64,000 nt of DNA from Labedella populi (GTDB lineage: Bacteria; Actinomycetota; Actinomycetes; Actinomycetales; Microbacteriaceae), in NCBI RefSeq assembly GCF_004078655.1, contig NZ_RZNC01000001.1:806001-870000 (forward strand). Reading direction: 5' to 3'. The notes beneath the pieces were generated by a model. It was not told the DNA's origin, ran no database searches, and saw only the letters and a list, made by a program, of their open reading frames with translations. Every line of letters starts with the position of its first letter. Within the stretch, counting starts at the first letter, position 1. Shown piece after piece: positions 43,295 through 51,636 of this stretch. A program made the translations under genes and the position numbers.

Positions 43295-44485
43295 TCAGCG
43301 GGTCGGCCATACCCACGCGGGAGCGTCGAGCATCCCCTGACCCGCCACGAGTGTCTCGCCTAGTCGCTTCTCGAGCCGGTGCTCGGTGGCGTCGGCGCCG
43401 GTGCGCACGGCGTCGACGAGGGCGCGGGCATGGGTCACGACCACGAGTTGCGTCTCTGCCGCGGCCGCCACGATGAGCTCTCCGAGAGCCGGCAGCAGGT
43501 CGACGTGCAGGCTCGTCTCCGGCTCGTTCAGGACGAGCAGCTCCGGCGGCCGCGTCGAGAGCAGGGCGGCGGTGAGCAGGAGGAACCGCAGCGTGCCGTC
43601 GGAGAACTCGTGCGCCTCGAGCGGCCGGAGCATGCCCGGCTGGCGGAGGCGAACGCGGAAGAGTCCGCCGTCGTCGGCCTCGACGCGGACGCTCGTGCCC
43701 GGGAACGCGCGATCGACGACGGCATCGACCGCGTCGCCGCCGCCCTGCTCGCGGATGGTCTGCAAGCAGGCGGCGAGGTCGGCGCCGCTCGAGGACAGCA
43801 CGGGGGTGGCCGTCCCCACCCGCGGTCGCCGCGACGGCGCATCGGCGTCGGTCCGGAGGTGGTCGTAGAACCGCCATCGTCTGATGGAACGACGGACAGC
43901 GTCGATCTCGGGGGTCGCGTCGTCGCCGCCGAACTCGGAGAGGATGCTCTCGCGCGCGTCGAGCCGCCGTTCGAGGGACCGCCAGTGGGCGTCGCGGACG
44001 CGGACCGCGGGGCCCGAGCGGTCGACGAGGACGGCCGACGGCCGGGCGACCCCTCCCGCGAAGATCTGCTCTCGCTTGATCTCGGGGTCGTTGACGAACG
44101 CCGTGATACCGGGACGCGGGATCCCGAGGTCCACGAGGTACCCCAGATCGTCTCCGCCGAAGCCGAGTCTCATCGACACGGGCGAGGAGCGCCGGCCGCC
44201 CTGGACGGGCACATCCCCGGAGAGCATGTCGCGCGAGAACCCTTCGGGACCCGCCCACAGGGTCGACGCGAGCCCGCCCTCGCGGGCGAGCGCGCCGACG
44301 ACGCCCGTGCCCGTGGACCCGCCGTCGGTGACCCCGGCGCCCGCCGTGCTCGCGAGCAGTCGCAGCGCGCGGTAGAGGCTCGACTTGCCGGAGCCGTTCG
44401 GGCCGGTGACGATGTCCAGACCCCCGAGGGCGATCACGAGATCGCGGACGGAGCGGTAGCCGGCGACGGCGAGGGTCGAGATCAT
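43295..44485 (-). CDS. AAA-family ATPase (COG4637-like, SMC/RecF-type head)
   Basis: A 396-residue ABC-type ATPase without a transport domain. LGGLDIVTGPNGSGKSSLYR near residue 30 is the Walker A. Near the C-terminus are the signature-like FSDGTLRFLLLTAALL, Walker B LLVLNEPETSLHVDLLPALG and the H-loop region LVVVTHARALVDAV. This matches the predicted ATPases (AAA_21/AAA_15) that can act alone or in DNA-repair or toxin-type systems. No partner gene (nuclease, TOPRIM) is adjacent, so a stand-alone housekeeping role is more likely than defence. The ATG at 44485 is chosen from the motif distance. Confidence 0.8.
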   Translation of the reverse strand: MISTLAVAGYRSVRDLVIALGGLDIVTGPNGSGKSSLYRALRLLASTAGAGVTDGGSTGTGVVGALAREGGLASTLWAGPEGFSRDMLSGDVPVQGGRRSSPVSMRLGFGGDDLGYLVDLGIPRPGITAFVNDPEIKREQIFAGGVARPSAVLVDRSGPAVRVRDAHWRSLERRLDARESILSEFGGDDATPEIDAVRRSIRRWRFYDHLRTDADAPSRRPRVGTATPVLSSSGADLAACLQTIREQGGGDAVDAVVDRAFPGTSVRVEADDGGLFRVRLRQPGMLRPLEAHEFSDGTLRFLLLTAALLSTRPPELLVLNEPETSLHVDLLPALGELIVAAAAETQLVVVTHARALVDAVRTGADATEHRLEKRLGETLVAGQGMLDAPAWVWPTR

Positions 44486-44573
44486 GGAGACAGGATGCCC
44501 CACGCCTCCGACAGTCCGCAGCGGACTCGATCGCACCGCTCCGGCATCGGTGATCCCGCGCGACACGCCCGAG

Positions 44574-44603
44574 TTGTCATGGGTGCCCGCGGTGGGGTAC
44601 CGT
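44574..44603 (+). promoter_or_regulatory. Promoter of the rplJ-rplL operon
   Basis: TTGTCA (44574-44579), an 18-bp spacer and TACCGT (44598-44603) precede the L10 leader at the expected distance. Confidence 0.6.
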
Positions 44604-44783
44604 AGAGCCATACCGAAGACCGCCGGTTGTCGTCGTGCGCGGAAGCGCACATCGGCCGAAGGCTCTGAACGAGACTCGTCTCGAACGGGGTGACCTGCGC
44701 AGGTGTGACGAAGTTCTCCTCGTCTCGGGTCTCACGATTCGATACGACTCCAGGCTCCGCGCGCTTGCGCCGGGGCCTTTTTT
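44604..44783 (+). ncRNA. Ribosomal protein L10 leader (autoregulatory RNA)
   Basis: The region starts near GCCATACCGAAGACCGCCGG and contains CCTGCGCAGGTGTGACGAAG (44693-44712), both highly characteristic of the actinobacterial L10 leader. In this family the L10(L12)4 complex binds its own mRNA leader and limits rplJ-rplL expression. At the 3' end GGCTCCG (44753-44759) pairs with CGGGGCC (44771-44777) around a GCG-CTTG-CGC tip, followed by six T residues (44778-44783). That is a proper intrinsic terminator and probably the attenuator. rplJ starts 66 nt later. Confidence 0.85.
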
Positions 44784-44849
44784 CATGGCTCGGGCGGTCG
44801 TCGGGCGCGTCACTTCCGTGACGCGTGACATGACAATCAAGGAGTGGCC

Positions 44850-45365
44850 ATGGCGAACAAGGAAGCCTCGGTTGCCGAACTCACGGACCTGTTCCAGAGC
44901 TCGACCGCCGTTCTGCTGACCGAGTACCGCGGCCTCACGGTGGCGCAGCTCAAGCAGCTGCGTACGGACATCCGTGCGGACGCAACGTACGCCGTGGTGA
45001 AGAACACGCTGACCAAGATCGCGGCGAACAACGCCGGCATCTCGTCGTTCGACGACGAGCTCGCCGGTCCGTCCGCGATCGCTTTCGTGCACGGAGACCC
45101 TGTCGCCGTCGCGAAGGGCCTGCGCGCCTTCGCCAAGGCGAACCCCTCCCTGGTGGTCAAGGGTGGTTACTTCGACGGTAACCCGCTGACCGCCGAAGAG
45201 GTAGGCAAGCTCGCCGACCTCGAGTCCCGCGAAGTGCTGCTCGGCAAGCTCGCCGGCGCTTTCAAGGCCTCGCTGTTCGGAGCCGCATATCTGTTCAACG
45301 CACCGCTGTCGAAGGCCGTTCGCACGGTCGACGCGTTGCGCGAGAAGCAGGAGTCCGCTGCGTAA
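44850..45365 (+). CDS. rplJ: 50S ribosomal protein L10
   Basis: A 171-residue L10 with the expected opening [20 protein letters not shown] and [20 protein letters not shown], then [18 protein letters not shown] and the [19 protein letters not shown] turn. The C-terminal helix holds the L7/L12-binding segment. ATG 44850 is chosen because AAGGAG (44839-44844) lies 5 nt upstream; a GTG at 44844 overlaps that site. L10 anchors the stalk on the large subunit. rplL follows after 54 bp. Confidence 0.98.
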   Translation: MANKEASVAELTDLFQSSTAVLLTEYRGLTVAQLKQLRTDIRADATYAVVKNTLTKIAANNAGISSFDDELAGPSAIAFVHGDPVAVAKGLRAFAKANPSLVVKGGYFDGNPLTAEEVGKLADLESREVLLGKLAGAFKASLFGAAYLFNAPLSKAVRTVDALREKQESAA

Positions 45366-45419
45366 TCGTCCTCCGGGCGATTCACAAGCGGTGAGTAAAC
45401 GACACAAGGAGAAGAAACT

Positions 45420-45806
45420 ATGGCAAAGCTGTCAACTGAGGAACTGCTCGAGCAGTTCAAGGAGCTCACGCTCATCGAGCTGAGCGAGTTCGTCAAGGCG
45501 TTCGAGGAGACCTTCGAGGTCACCGCTGCCGCCCCCGTCGCCGTTGCCGGTCCGGCTGCTGCCGGTGGCGCGCCCGCCGAAGAGGTTGAGGAGAAGGATT
45601 CCTTCGACGTCATCCTCGAGGCTGCTGGTGACAAGAAGATCCAGGTCATCAAGACCGTTCGCGAGCTCACCTCGCTCGGCCTCGGTGAGGCCAAGGCTGT
45701 CGTCGACGGAGCCCCCAAGGCTGTGCTCGAAGGCGCCAACAAGGAAGCTGCTGACAAGGCGAAGGCCGCTCTCGAAGAGGCCGGCGCGACCGTCACCCTC
45801 AAGTGA
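45420..45806 (+). CDS. rplL: 50S ribosomal protein L7/L12
   Basis: A 128-residue stalk protein. The N-terminal dimerisation domain ([20 protein letters not shown]) is joined by an Ala/Pro/Val/Gly-rich hinge (about 38-55) to the C-terminal factor-binding domain ([37 protein letters not shown]). Length and sequence are standard. An AAGGAGAAG site precedes the ATG. A terminator hairpin follows. Confidence 0.98.
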   Translation: MAKLSTEELLEQFKELTLIELSEFVKAFEETFEVTAAAPVAVAGPAAAGGAPAEEVEEKDSFDVILEAAGDKKIQVIKTVRELTSLGLGEAKAVVDGAPKAVLEGANKEAADKAKAALEEAGATVTLK

Positions 45807-45876
45807 GTCGTCCCCTTCGGGGGAACTCCGTGCGGTGGGGGTCGACTCCGGTCGACCCGAGCTCCGAATCACGCTG

Positions 45877-45908
45877 AAGGGCGTCGTCCTGCGGGACGGC
45901 GCCCTTTC
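45877..45908 (+). terminator. Intrinsic terminator after rplL
   Basis: AAGGGCG-T-CGTCC (from 45877) pairs with GGACG-G-CGCCCTT around a short CTGCG-like loop, followed by TTTCGTGTT. It ends the rplJ-rplL transcript 70 nt after the stop. Confidence 0.75.
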
Positions 45909-45971
45909 GTGTTCCCGTCGCGACCCCCGGCGGCGTCCGGGGGTAGGTGTATCCGGCCAGGTGCACCATTG

Positions 45972-45986
45972 CATAGCCGAGCTATG
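45972..45986. promoter_or_regulatory. Palindromic operator before the MarR gene
   Basis: CATAGC-CGA-GCTATG (45972-45977, 45981-45986) is a perfect inverted repeat. It overlaps the predicted -10 region (TAAAGT, 45987-45992) of the MarR-MFS unit, as expected for MarR-type autorepression. Confidence 0.55.
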
Positions 45987-45999
45987 TAAAGTGGATTCC

Positions 46000-46467
46000 G
46001 TGAGTACCGATCAGAACACCGACCTCAAGACCCTGCTGGGCGCGCTCGTCTCGAGCGGCCACCGACTCACGCGACTCGCCGCAACCGCGACAGACGATCA
46101 GCGATCACCCGCCGTCTGGCGCACCCTGAGTGCGTTGTCGTCCTACGGACCCGTGCGGCTCGGGGAACTCGCGCGCCTCAGTCGCGTCACGCAGCCGACG
46201 ATGACCAAGATCGTCCGGAACCTCGACGACCTCGACTGGATCAAACGCATCATCGACGTCGAGGACAAGCGGGCGTGGCTCATCGCGGCGACTCCGAAGG
46301 GGCTCGACGCCCTCGCCGAGTGGCGCGACACCCTCGCGACCGCCCTCCTGCCGTATTTCGCCGACCTGAGCGACGACGACGTCGCCGCGATCGAACGCGT
46401 CGTCGAGATCCTCGACGAGCGCGCGGCGCTCGACGCGTCCGAGGCTGTCGACGGAGAGGTCGCGTGA
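46000..46467 (+). CDS. MarR-family transcriptional regulator
   Basis: A 155-residue winged-helix protein: LKTLLGALVSSGHRLTRLAA, LSALSSYGPVRLGELARLSR, VTQPTMTKIVRNLDDLDWIK and the wing IDVEDKRAWLIAATPKG. GTG 46000 is chosen because TAAAGT ends 7 nt upstream (leaderless pattern); a GTG at 45991 is also in frame. The stop overlaps the GTG of the MFS exporter gene. Co-transcription with the transporter and the palindrome at 45972 indicate a self-regulated efflux pair. Confidence 0.88.
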   Translation: MSTDQNTDLKTLLGALVSSGHRLTRLAATATDDQRSPAVWRTLSALSSYGPVRLGELARLSRVTQPTMTKIVRNLDDLDWIKRIIDVEDKRAWLIAATPKGLDALAEWRDTLATALLPYFADLSDDDVAAIERVVEILDERAALDASEAVDGEVA

Positions 46468-47702
46468 GCGCGGGGGCGCCGGCCGGCTCGATCCTCCAGC
46501 AACCGCGGAGCGTCTGGGCGGTCGCTTTCGCGTGCGTCGTCGCGTTCATGGGTATCGGTCTCGTCGACCCGATCCTGCCCGCCATCGCCGCCGACCTGCA
46601 CGCGACGCCGACGCAGACGTCGCTGCTCTTCACGAGCTACCTGCTCGTCACGGGACTCGCGATGCTCGTCACGAGCTGGTTGTCCAGCCGGATCGGCGCG
46701 AAGCGGACGCTCCTGCTCGGGCTCGCGCTCATCGTGGTCTTCGCTGTCGCCGCCGGTGCGTCGAACTCCGTCGAAGCCGTCATCGGCTTCCGAGCGGGCT
46801 GGGGTCTCGGCAACGCGCTCTTCATCTCGACGGCGCTCGCGACGATCGTCGGAGCGACATCCGGTGGCACGGGGGCGGCGATCGTGCTCTACGAGGCCGC
46901 CCTCGGCCTCGGGATCGCGATCGGCCCGCTCGTCGGTGGGCTCCTCGGTTCGGTGAGCTGGCGTGGACCCTTCTTCGGGACGGCCGCGCTCATGGCGATC
47001 GGTTTCCTCGCGATCACGACACTTCTGCGCGCGGAGGGCGGACGCGCGGCTCCCCAACCCCTCTCGGCGCCGTTCCGGGCGCTCCGAGTGCCAGCGCTCG
47101 CCGTGCTCGCGGTCACGGCGCTCTTCTACAACATCGCCTTCTTCGTCCTCCTCGCGTACACCCCGTTCGCCCTCGAGGCTCTCGGCGTCGATGACGCGTT
47201 CACGCTCGGGCTCGTCTTCTTCGGCTGGGGGGTCGCCCTCGCCATCACGAGCGTCGCGCTCGCTCCCGTGCTCGCTCGGCGCGTGCGACGGACCACCGTG
47301 CTCGCCGCCGGCTTCATCGTCCTCGCGGCCGACCTCGTCGCGATCGCCCTCCTCACCGAGTCGCTCCCGGGGGTCATCACGGGAGTCGTGGTCGGTGGTC
47401 TCGTCCTCGGCGTGATCAACACCGTCCTCACGGAGGCTGTCATGGAGGCGACGGAGTTGCCGCGATCGGTCGCGTCGTCGGCCTATTCGGCCGTGCGCTT
47501 CCTCGGCGGCGCGGTCGCCCCTCCCGTCGCCGCCGAGCTCGCTCGCGTGTCCGGCACCCCGGCGCCCTACGCCACGGCGGCGGGGTCGGCCCTCCTCGCC
47601 CTCGTCGTGCTCCTCCTGGGTCGTCGTGCCCTCGGTCGCGTCGACGTGCCGGTCATCGATCCGCTCGAGGAGGCCGCGGCCGTCGGTACGGGCGACGCAT
47701 GA
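46464..47702 (+). CDS. MFS transporter (drug/metabolite exporter type)
   Basis: A 412-residue protein with about 12 helices. The first helix has FACVVAFMGIGLVDPILPAI, motif A is seen in SWLSSRIGAKRTLLLGLALI, and FRAGWGLGNALFISTALATI and YEAALGLGIAIGPLVGGLLG follow in the drug:H+ antiporter manner (motif C-like in helix 5). The C-terminal tail is acidic. The GTG start overlaps the MarR stop (GTGA). The substrate is unknown; control by the adjacent MarR protein points to export of a toxic compound. Confidence 0.9.
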   Translation: MSAGAPAGSILQQPRSVWAVAFACVVAFMGIGLVDPILPAIAADLHATPTQTSLLFTSYLLVTGLAMLVTSWLSSRIGAKRTLLLGLALIVVFAVAAGASNSVEAVIGFRAGWGLGNALFISTALATIVGATSGGTGAAIVLYEAALGLGIAIGPLVGGLLGSVSWRGPFFGTAALMAIGFLAITTLLRAEGGRAAPQPLSAPFRALRVPALAVLAVTALFYNIAFFVLLAYTPFALEALGVDDAFTLGLVFFGWGVALAITSVALAPVLARRVRRTTVLAAGFIVLAADLVAIALLTESLPGVITGVVVGGLVLGVINTVLTEAVMEATELPRSVASSAYSAVRFLGGAVAPPVAAELARVSGTPAPYATAAGSALLALVVLLLGRRALGRVDVPVIDPLEEAAAVGTGDA

Positions 47703-47715
47703 ATCGACGCGGGAC

Positions 47716-48723
47716 TCAGGTCCGGGGACGGGCCGTCGTGCTCCGAACGACGAGGCGCGTGGGGTGCAGGAGTGCCGTCGTGCTCTCCTGGCGGCCGCCG
47801 AGCGCGTCCATGAGCAGCTCGACCACGGCCACGCCTTGCTCTCGAGGCGACTGCTCGACCGTCGTGAGGGAGAACATCTCGGCGTACTCGTGCCCGTCGA
47901 CGCCGACGATACTCAGCTCGGCGGGGACCTGCACCCCGGTCCGGCGCGCGGCCACGATCGCTCCGACGGCCACCTCGTCCGAGGCCGCGGAGATCGCCGT
48001 CGGGCGCGACCGCAGGTTGCTCACGACCTGCACCCCGGCGGCGTAGCCGCCCGGGAGTGTCATCTCGCTCGGGACGTGCAACGTCTCTGCGCCGAGACCG
48101 GCATCGGTCATCGCATCGAGGTATCCCCGGAGCCGTCGACCGTGCACGGTCCCCGTCAGATCCGCCGATCGTTCCCCGCCGATGTGCACGATCCGTGTGT
48201 GACCGAGTCCGATGAGGTGCTCTGTGGCCAGCCGCGACACGGCCACGTCGTCGATCGCGACGGAGCTGACCCCGTCGTACTGAGCGCCGAGCGATACCAC
48301 CGGGCGATCGAGGGAGAGCAGCCGATCGAGCTCGTCGGGGGAGGGGTCGAGGCCGATCGTGATGACGCCGTCGAATCTCTTGCGGGCGAGGAAATGCTCG
48401 AAGATGCGCGAGCGGGAGGGGGTGCCCGGCCGCACGTTGTAGAGGGTCAGGTCGTAGTCGCACGCGAGAAGTGCGTCCTCGACGCCCTCGAGGACCTCCC
48501 CGAAGTACCAGCGGTTGACGAAGGGGATGATGACGCCGACGTTCTTGGTGCGCCCCGTCACGAGGCTCGCCGCATTGGTCGATGCGACGTAGCCGATGTG
48601 GCGAGCGGCCTCAAGGACGCGCTGGCGCGTCGCCTCCGAGACGTAGCCACCGCCCGTGAGCGCCCGGCTAGCGGTGGACTTCGAGACGCCGGCCATGCGC
48701 GCAACGTCCGAGATCCCACTCAT
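47716..48723 (-). CDS. LacI-family regulator of the divergent oligosaccharide importer
   Basis: A 335-residue repressor. The N-terminus is GISDVARMAGVSKSTASRAL with the hinge YVASTNAASLVTGRTKNVGV. The sugar domain includes DYDLTLYNVRPGTPS, FDGVITIGLDPS, GHTRIVHIGGERSADLTGTV, AISAASDEVAVGAIVAARRT and LSIVGVDGHEYAEMFSLTTV. ATG 48723 is chosen from the family start; an ATG at 48753 is in frame. It is divergent from the binding-protein gene at 49049 across a region with four palindromes (48783-48974), its probable operators. Confidence 0.92.
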   Translation of the reverse strand: MSGISDVARMAGVSKSTASRALTGGGYVSEATRQRVLEAARHIGYVASTNAASLVTGRTKNVGVIIPFVNRWYFGEVLEGVEDALLACDYDLTLYNVRPGTPSRSRIFEHFLARKRFDGVITIGLDPSPDELDRLLSLDRPVVSLGAQYDGVSSVAIDDVAVSRLATEHLIGLGHTRIVHIGGERSADLTGTVHGRRLRGYLDAMTDAGLGAETLHVPSEMTLPGGYAAGVQVVSNLRSRPTAISAASDEVAVGAIVAARRTGVQVPAELSIVGVDGHEYAEMFSLTTVEQSPREQGVAVVELLMDALGGRQESTTALLHPTRLVVRSTTARPRT

Positions 48724-48782
48724 CGTCGTGCTCCCCTCCTTCGGGTCCGGCACCTGAGGCTAACGCACGATCGGCCCGGAAT

Positions 48783-48974
48783 GGAAACGGTTCCCGATCG
48801 ATCGAGGCGCCGCGGAATGAGAGCGCTCTCCCGTCTCATCACCGTTTCCCCCGTCTTGGCCGGTGCCGCCGCGCTGAGAGCGCTCTCAACGTTATCCACA
48901 GGTATATCGATTTGTGATCTTCGGAAGTTGTGCAACGGTCGGGCGTGCCATAGCGTGTGCATGGAACCGGTTCC
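48783..48974. promoter_or_regulatory. Four palindromic LacI-type operators in an A-B-B-A arrangement, with the importer promoter
   Basis: Type A: GGAAACGGTTCC (48783-48794) and GGAACCGGTTCC (48963-48974). Type B: GAGAGCGCTCTC (48819-48830) and TGAGAGCGCTCTCA (48875-48888). Three of the four are perfect palindromes. TTGTGC (48928-48933), 17 bp and TAGCGT (48951-48956) form a plausible promoter whose start point falls on the second A site. Type B resembles known LacI-family sites with a central GCGC. Confidence 0.75.
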
Positions 48975-49048
48975 CGACCCGTTCGGAGATCGACCCGAGC
49001 CTGCGGCCCTACGCGTCGTGGCGCACACACTCAACGAGGAGGCACTTG

Positions 49049-50368
49049 ATGCGAATCACTTCACGGGGGCGAGTTCTCGCACCCATCGCCGCGATCGGCG
49101 TGATGGGCTTGGCCCTCACGGCATGCTCCGGCGGACCCGGCACCGGCAACGGTGGCAGCGGAGGAGGCGAGGGCGACGGCGAGGTGACCGTCTACGGCAC
49201 CATCGCCGACACCGAAGCCGAACTTCTCGAGCAGTCCTGGGCTGACTGGGAAGAGGAGAACGACATCGACATCGTCTACGAGTCCTCCAAGGAGTTCGAG
49301 ACGCAGATCTCCGTCCGCGCACAGGGAGGCAACGCTCCCGACATCGCGATCTTCCCGCAGCCCGGCCTGCTCGCCGATCTCGCGACGCGCGACTTCCTCA
49401 AGCCGGCCCCGCAAGCGGTCGAGGACAACGTCGACGAGTACTGGTCCGAGGACTGGAAGGCCTACGGAACGGTCGAGGACACGTTCTACGGCGCCCCGCT
49501 CATGGCGAGCGTCAAGGGCTTCATCTGGTACTCGCCGTCGCAGTTCGAGGAGAACGGCTGGGCCGTTCCCGCGACCTACGACGAGATGGTCGAGCTCACT
49601 GCGACGATCAGGGAGAGCACGGGCACCGCTCCGTGGTGCGCGGGCTTCGGCTCCGACGCGGCGACCGGATGGCCGGGAACCGACTGGGTGGAGGACCTCG
49701 TCCTGCGCCAGGCCGGCCCCGAGGTCTACGACCAGTGGGTCGCGAACGAGATCCCCTTCACGGACCCGCAGATCGCCGAGGCGTTCGACGCCGTCGGTGA
49801 GATCCTCAAGAACCCGGAATACGTGAACGCGGGCTTCGGCGACGTCGCCTCGATCACGACGACGCCGTTCGGCGACCCGGCCTCCGCCCTCGCGGACGGC
49901 ACGTGCGCGCTGCACCACCAGGCGTCGTTCTACGACGGCTTCGTCACGGACGCCGGTGCGACCGTTGCTGAAGACGGCGACATCTGGGCGTTCCTGACGC
50001 CGTCGATCGACGGCTCGAAGGCCGTCACCGGTGGTGGCGAGATCGTCGGCGCGTTCAGCGACGACGCCGACACGCAGGCCGTGCTCGAGTACCTCTCGAG
50101 CCCGGAGTGGGCCAACAGCCGCGTCGCCCTCGGGGGCGTCATCTCGGCCAACACGGGTCTCGACCCGGCGAACGCCTCGAGCGGAATCCTCACGCAGGCC
50201 ATCGAGATCCTCCAGGACCCCGAGACCACGTTCCGCTTCGACGCGTCCGACCTGATGCCGAGCGCCGTCGGCGTCGGCACGTTCTTCAAGGGCATGGTCG
50301 ACTGGGTCAACGGATCCGACACCGCGACGGTCCTCGAGCAGATCGAATCGGGCTGGCCGTCCGAGTAG
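49049..50368 (+). CDS. ABC transporter substrate-binding lipoprotein (alpha-glucoside/oligosaccharide type)
   Basis: A 439-residue extracellular solute-binding protein of the SBP_bac_1 family. The signal peptide ends in the lipobox LTAC with Cys26, followed by a Gly-rich linker. The mature domain shows VTVYGTIADTEAELLEQSWA, GNAPDIAIFPQPGLLADLAT, YGAPLMASVKGFIWYSPSQF and APWCAGFGSDAATGWPGTDW, which are close to AglE/trehalose- and alpha-glucoside-binding proteins. A GAGGAGG site precedes the ATG. A hairpin follows the stop, before the permease genes, which is common where the binding protein is needed in excess. Confidence 0.92.
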   Translation: MRITSRGRVLAPIAAIGVMGLALTACSGGPGTGNGGSGGGEGDGEVTVYGTIADTEAELLEQSWADWEEENDIDIVYESSKEFETQISVRAQGGNAPDIAIFPQPGLLADLATRDFLKPAPQAVEDNVDEYWSEDWKAYGTVEDTFYGAPLMASVKGFIWYSPSQFEENGWAVPATYDEMVELTATIRESTGTAPWCAGFGSDAATGWPGTDWVEDLVLRQAGPEVYDQWVANEIPFTDPQIAEAFDAVGEILKNPEYVNAGFGDVASITTTPFGDPASALADGTCALHHQASFYDGFVTDAGATVAEDGDIWAFLTPSIDGSKAVTGGGEIVGAFSDDADTQAVLEYLSSPEWANSRVALGGVISANTGLDPANASSGILTQAIEILQDPETTFRFDASDLMPSAVGVGTFFKGMVDWVNGSDTATVLEQIESGWPSE

Positions 50369-50381
50369 ACGGTTGACGGGC

Positions 50382-50412
50382 AGGGCCGCCGGGACACAGT
50401 CCCGGCGGCCCT
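50382..50412 (+). terminator. Hairpin between binding-protein and permease genes
   Basis: Perfect 13-bp arms AGGGCCGCCGGGA (50382-50394) and TCCCGGCGGCCCT (50400-50412) with loop CACAG, followed by TCTCCCC. It probably terminates part of the transcription or protects the binding-protein mRNA. A further -10-like TATGGT (50461-50466) could start the permease mRNA anew. Confidence 0.75.
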
Positions 50413-50502
50413 TCTCCCCAGCCCCTCCACAGCACTACCCACCCGACCCGCTACACCGCGTATGGTGAGCACTGAGTCCACCGTCGCACTCGAGAGGCGT
50501 CC

Positions 50503-51636
50503 ATGTCGTCCTTCTTCACGTGGCTGAGCACCCTGCCGGCCATCGCGCAAGTCCCGATCATCATCGTGGCGTTCGTCGCCCTGATCGGCATCCTGATCTT
50601 CTTCATCGAGATCGCGCCCCGCCGAGGCAGGGTCTACACGATCCTCCGACTCGCGGCGTGCATCCTCATCCCGCTGCTCATCCTCGTGGCACTCGAGTCG
50701 TACACGATCGCGATCATCGCGGCCGGCGTCCTCGGCGTGTTGTTCTTCTGGCTCGACTACCGGTCCTCACAGGGAGCCGGGTATCTCTTCCAGCTCGTCG
50801 GCTTCCTGGCCCCCGCGATCGTGCTCCTCGTGATCGGACTCGTCGTCCCGACGATCCAGACCACGGTGCAGGCGTTCCTCAATGCACGCGGCACCGACTT
50901 CGTCGGTCTCGACAACTTCATCTGGATCTTCACGCAACCGCAGGCCGTCCGGACCGTCCTCAACACGATCGTCTGGGTCCTCATCGCTCCCGTCGTCTCG
51001 ACGATCGCGGGCCTCGCGTACGCGGTCTTCATCGACAAGTCCCGCGGTGAGAAGTACTTCAAGATCCTCGTCTTCATGCCGATGGCGATCTCGTTCGTCG
51101 GCGCCTCGATCATCTGGCGGTTCGTCTACACCGCTCGCCCGGCGGACCAGCAGCAGATCGGTCTGCTCAACCAGATCGTCGTCTGGTTCGGCGGCCAGCC
51201 GGTGACCTTCCTCTCCGCCGATCCCTGGAACACGATCGCTCTCATCGTCGTGCTCATCTGGGTCCAGACCGGTTTCGCCATGGTGGTGCTCTCGGCCGCG
51301 ATCAAGGGCGTTCCGGCGGAGCAGATGGAGGCCGCCGAGCTCGACGGCACCAATGCCTGGCAGCGGTTCATCAACGTGACCGTCCCCGGCATCCGCTCGT
51401 CGCTCGTCGTCGTGCTCACGACGATCTCGATCGCGTCGCTCAAGGTCTTCGACATCGTCCGCACGATGACCGCCGGCGCCAACAACACCTCGGTCATCGC
51501 GAACGAGATGTACACCCAGTTCAAGAACTTCGAGCAGGGTCGGTCCGCGGCGTTCGCCGTCGTGCTGTTCCTCCTCGTGCTGCCGATCGTCGTGTACAAC
51601 GCCCGGCAGATCAAGAAGCAGAGGGAGATCCGCTGA
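50503..51636 (+). CDS. Carbohydrate ABC transporter permease (AglF/MalF type)
   Basis: A 377-residue membrane protein. Three N-terminal helices (IIIVAFVALIGILIFFIEIA, ILRLAACILIPLLILVALES, IAIIAAGVLGVLFFWLDYRS) precede the usual six-helix permease core. The core has FVGLDNFIWIFTQPQAVRTV, ILVFMPMAISFVGASIIWRF and the EAA loop EQMEAAELDGTNAWQRFINV. The extra helices exceed the common 290-320-residue form and are typical of the alpha-glucoside subgroup. A GAGAGGCG site precedes the ATG. The stop shares a base with the next permease's ATG. Confidence 0.93.
   Translation: MSSFFTWLSTLPAIAQVPIIIVAFVALIGILIFFIEIAPRRGRVYTILRLAACILIPLLILVALESYTIAIIAAGVLGVLFFWLDYRSSQGAGYLFQLVGFLAPAIVLLVIGLVVPTIQTTVQAFLNARGTDFVGLDNFIWIFTQPQAVRTVLNTIVWVLIAPVVSTIAGLAYAVFIDKSRGEKYFKILVFMPMAISFVGASIIWRFVYTARPADQQQIGLLNQIVVWFGGQPVTFLSADPWNTIALIVVLIWVQTGFAMVVLSAAIKGVPAEQMEAAELDGTNAWQRFINVTVPGIRSSLVVVLTTISIASLKVFDIVRTMTAGANNTSVIANEMYTQFKNFEQGRSAAFAVVLFLLVLPIVVYNARQIKKQREIR

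Noticed and set aside
43295-44485. Defence system based on the AAA ATPase
   Set aside because: There is no adjacent nuclease, TOPRIM, reverse transcriptase or toxin gene, and its neighbours are housekeeping genes (rplJ-rplL, two-component system).
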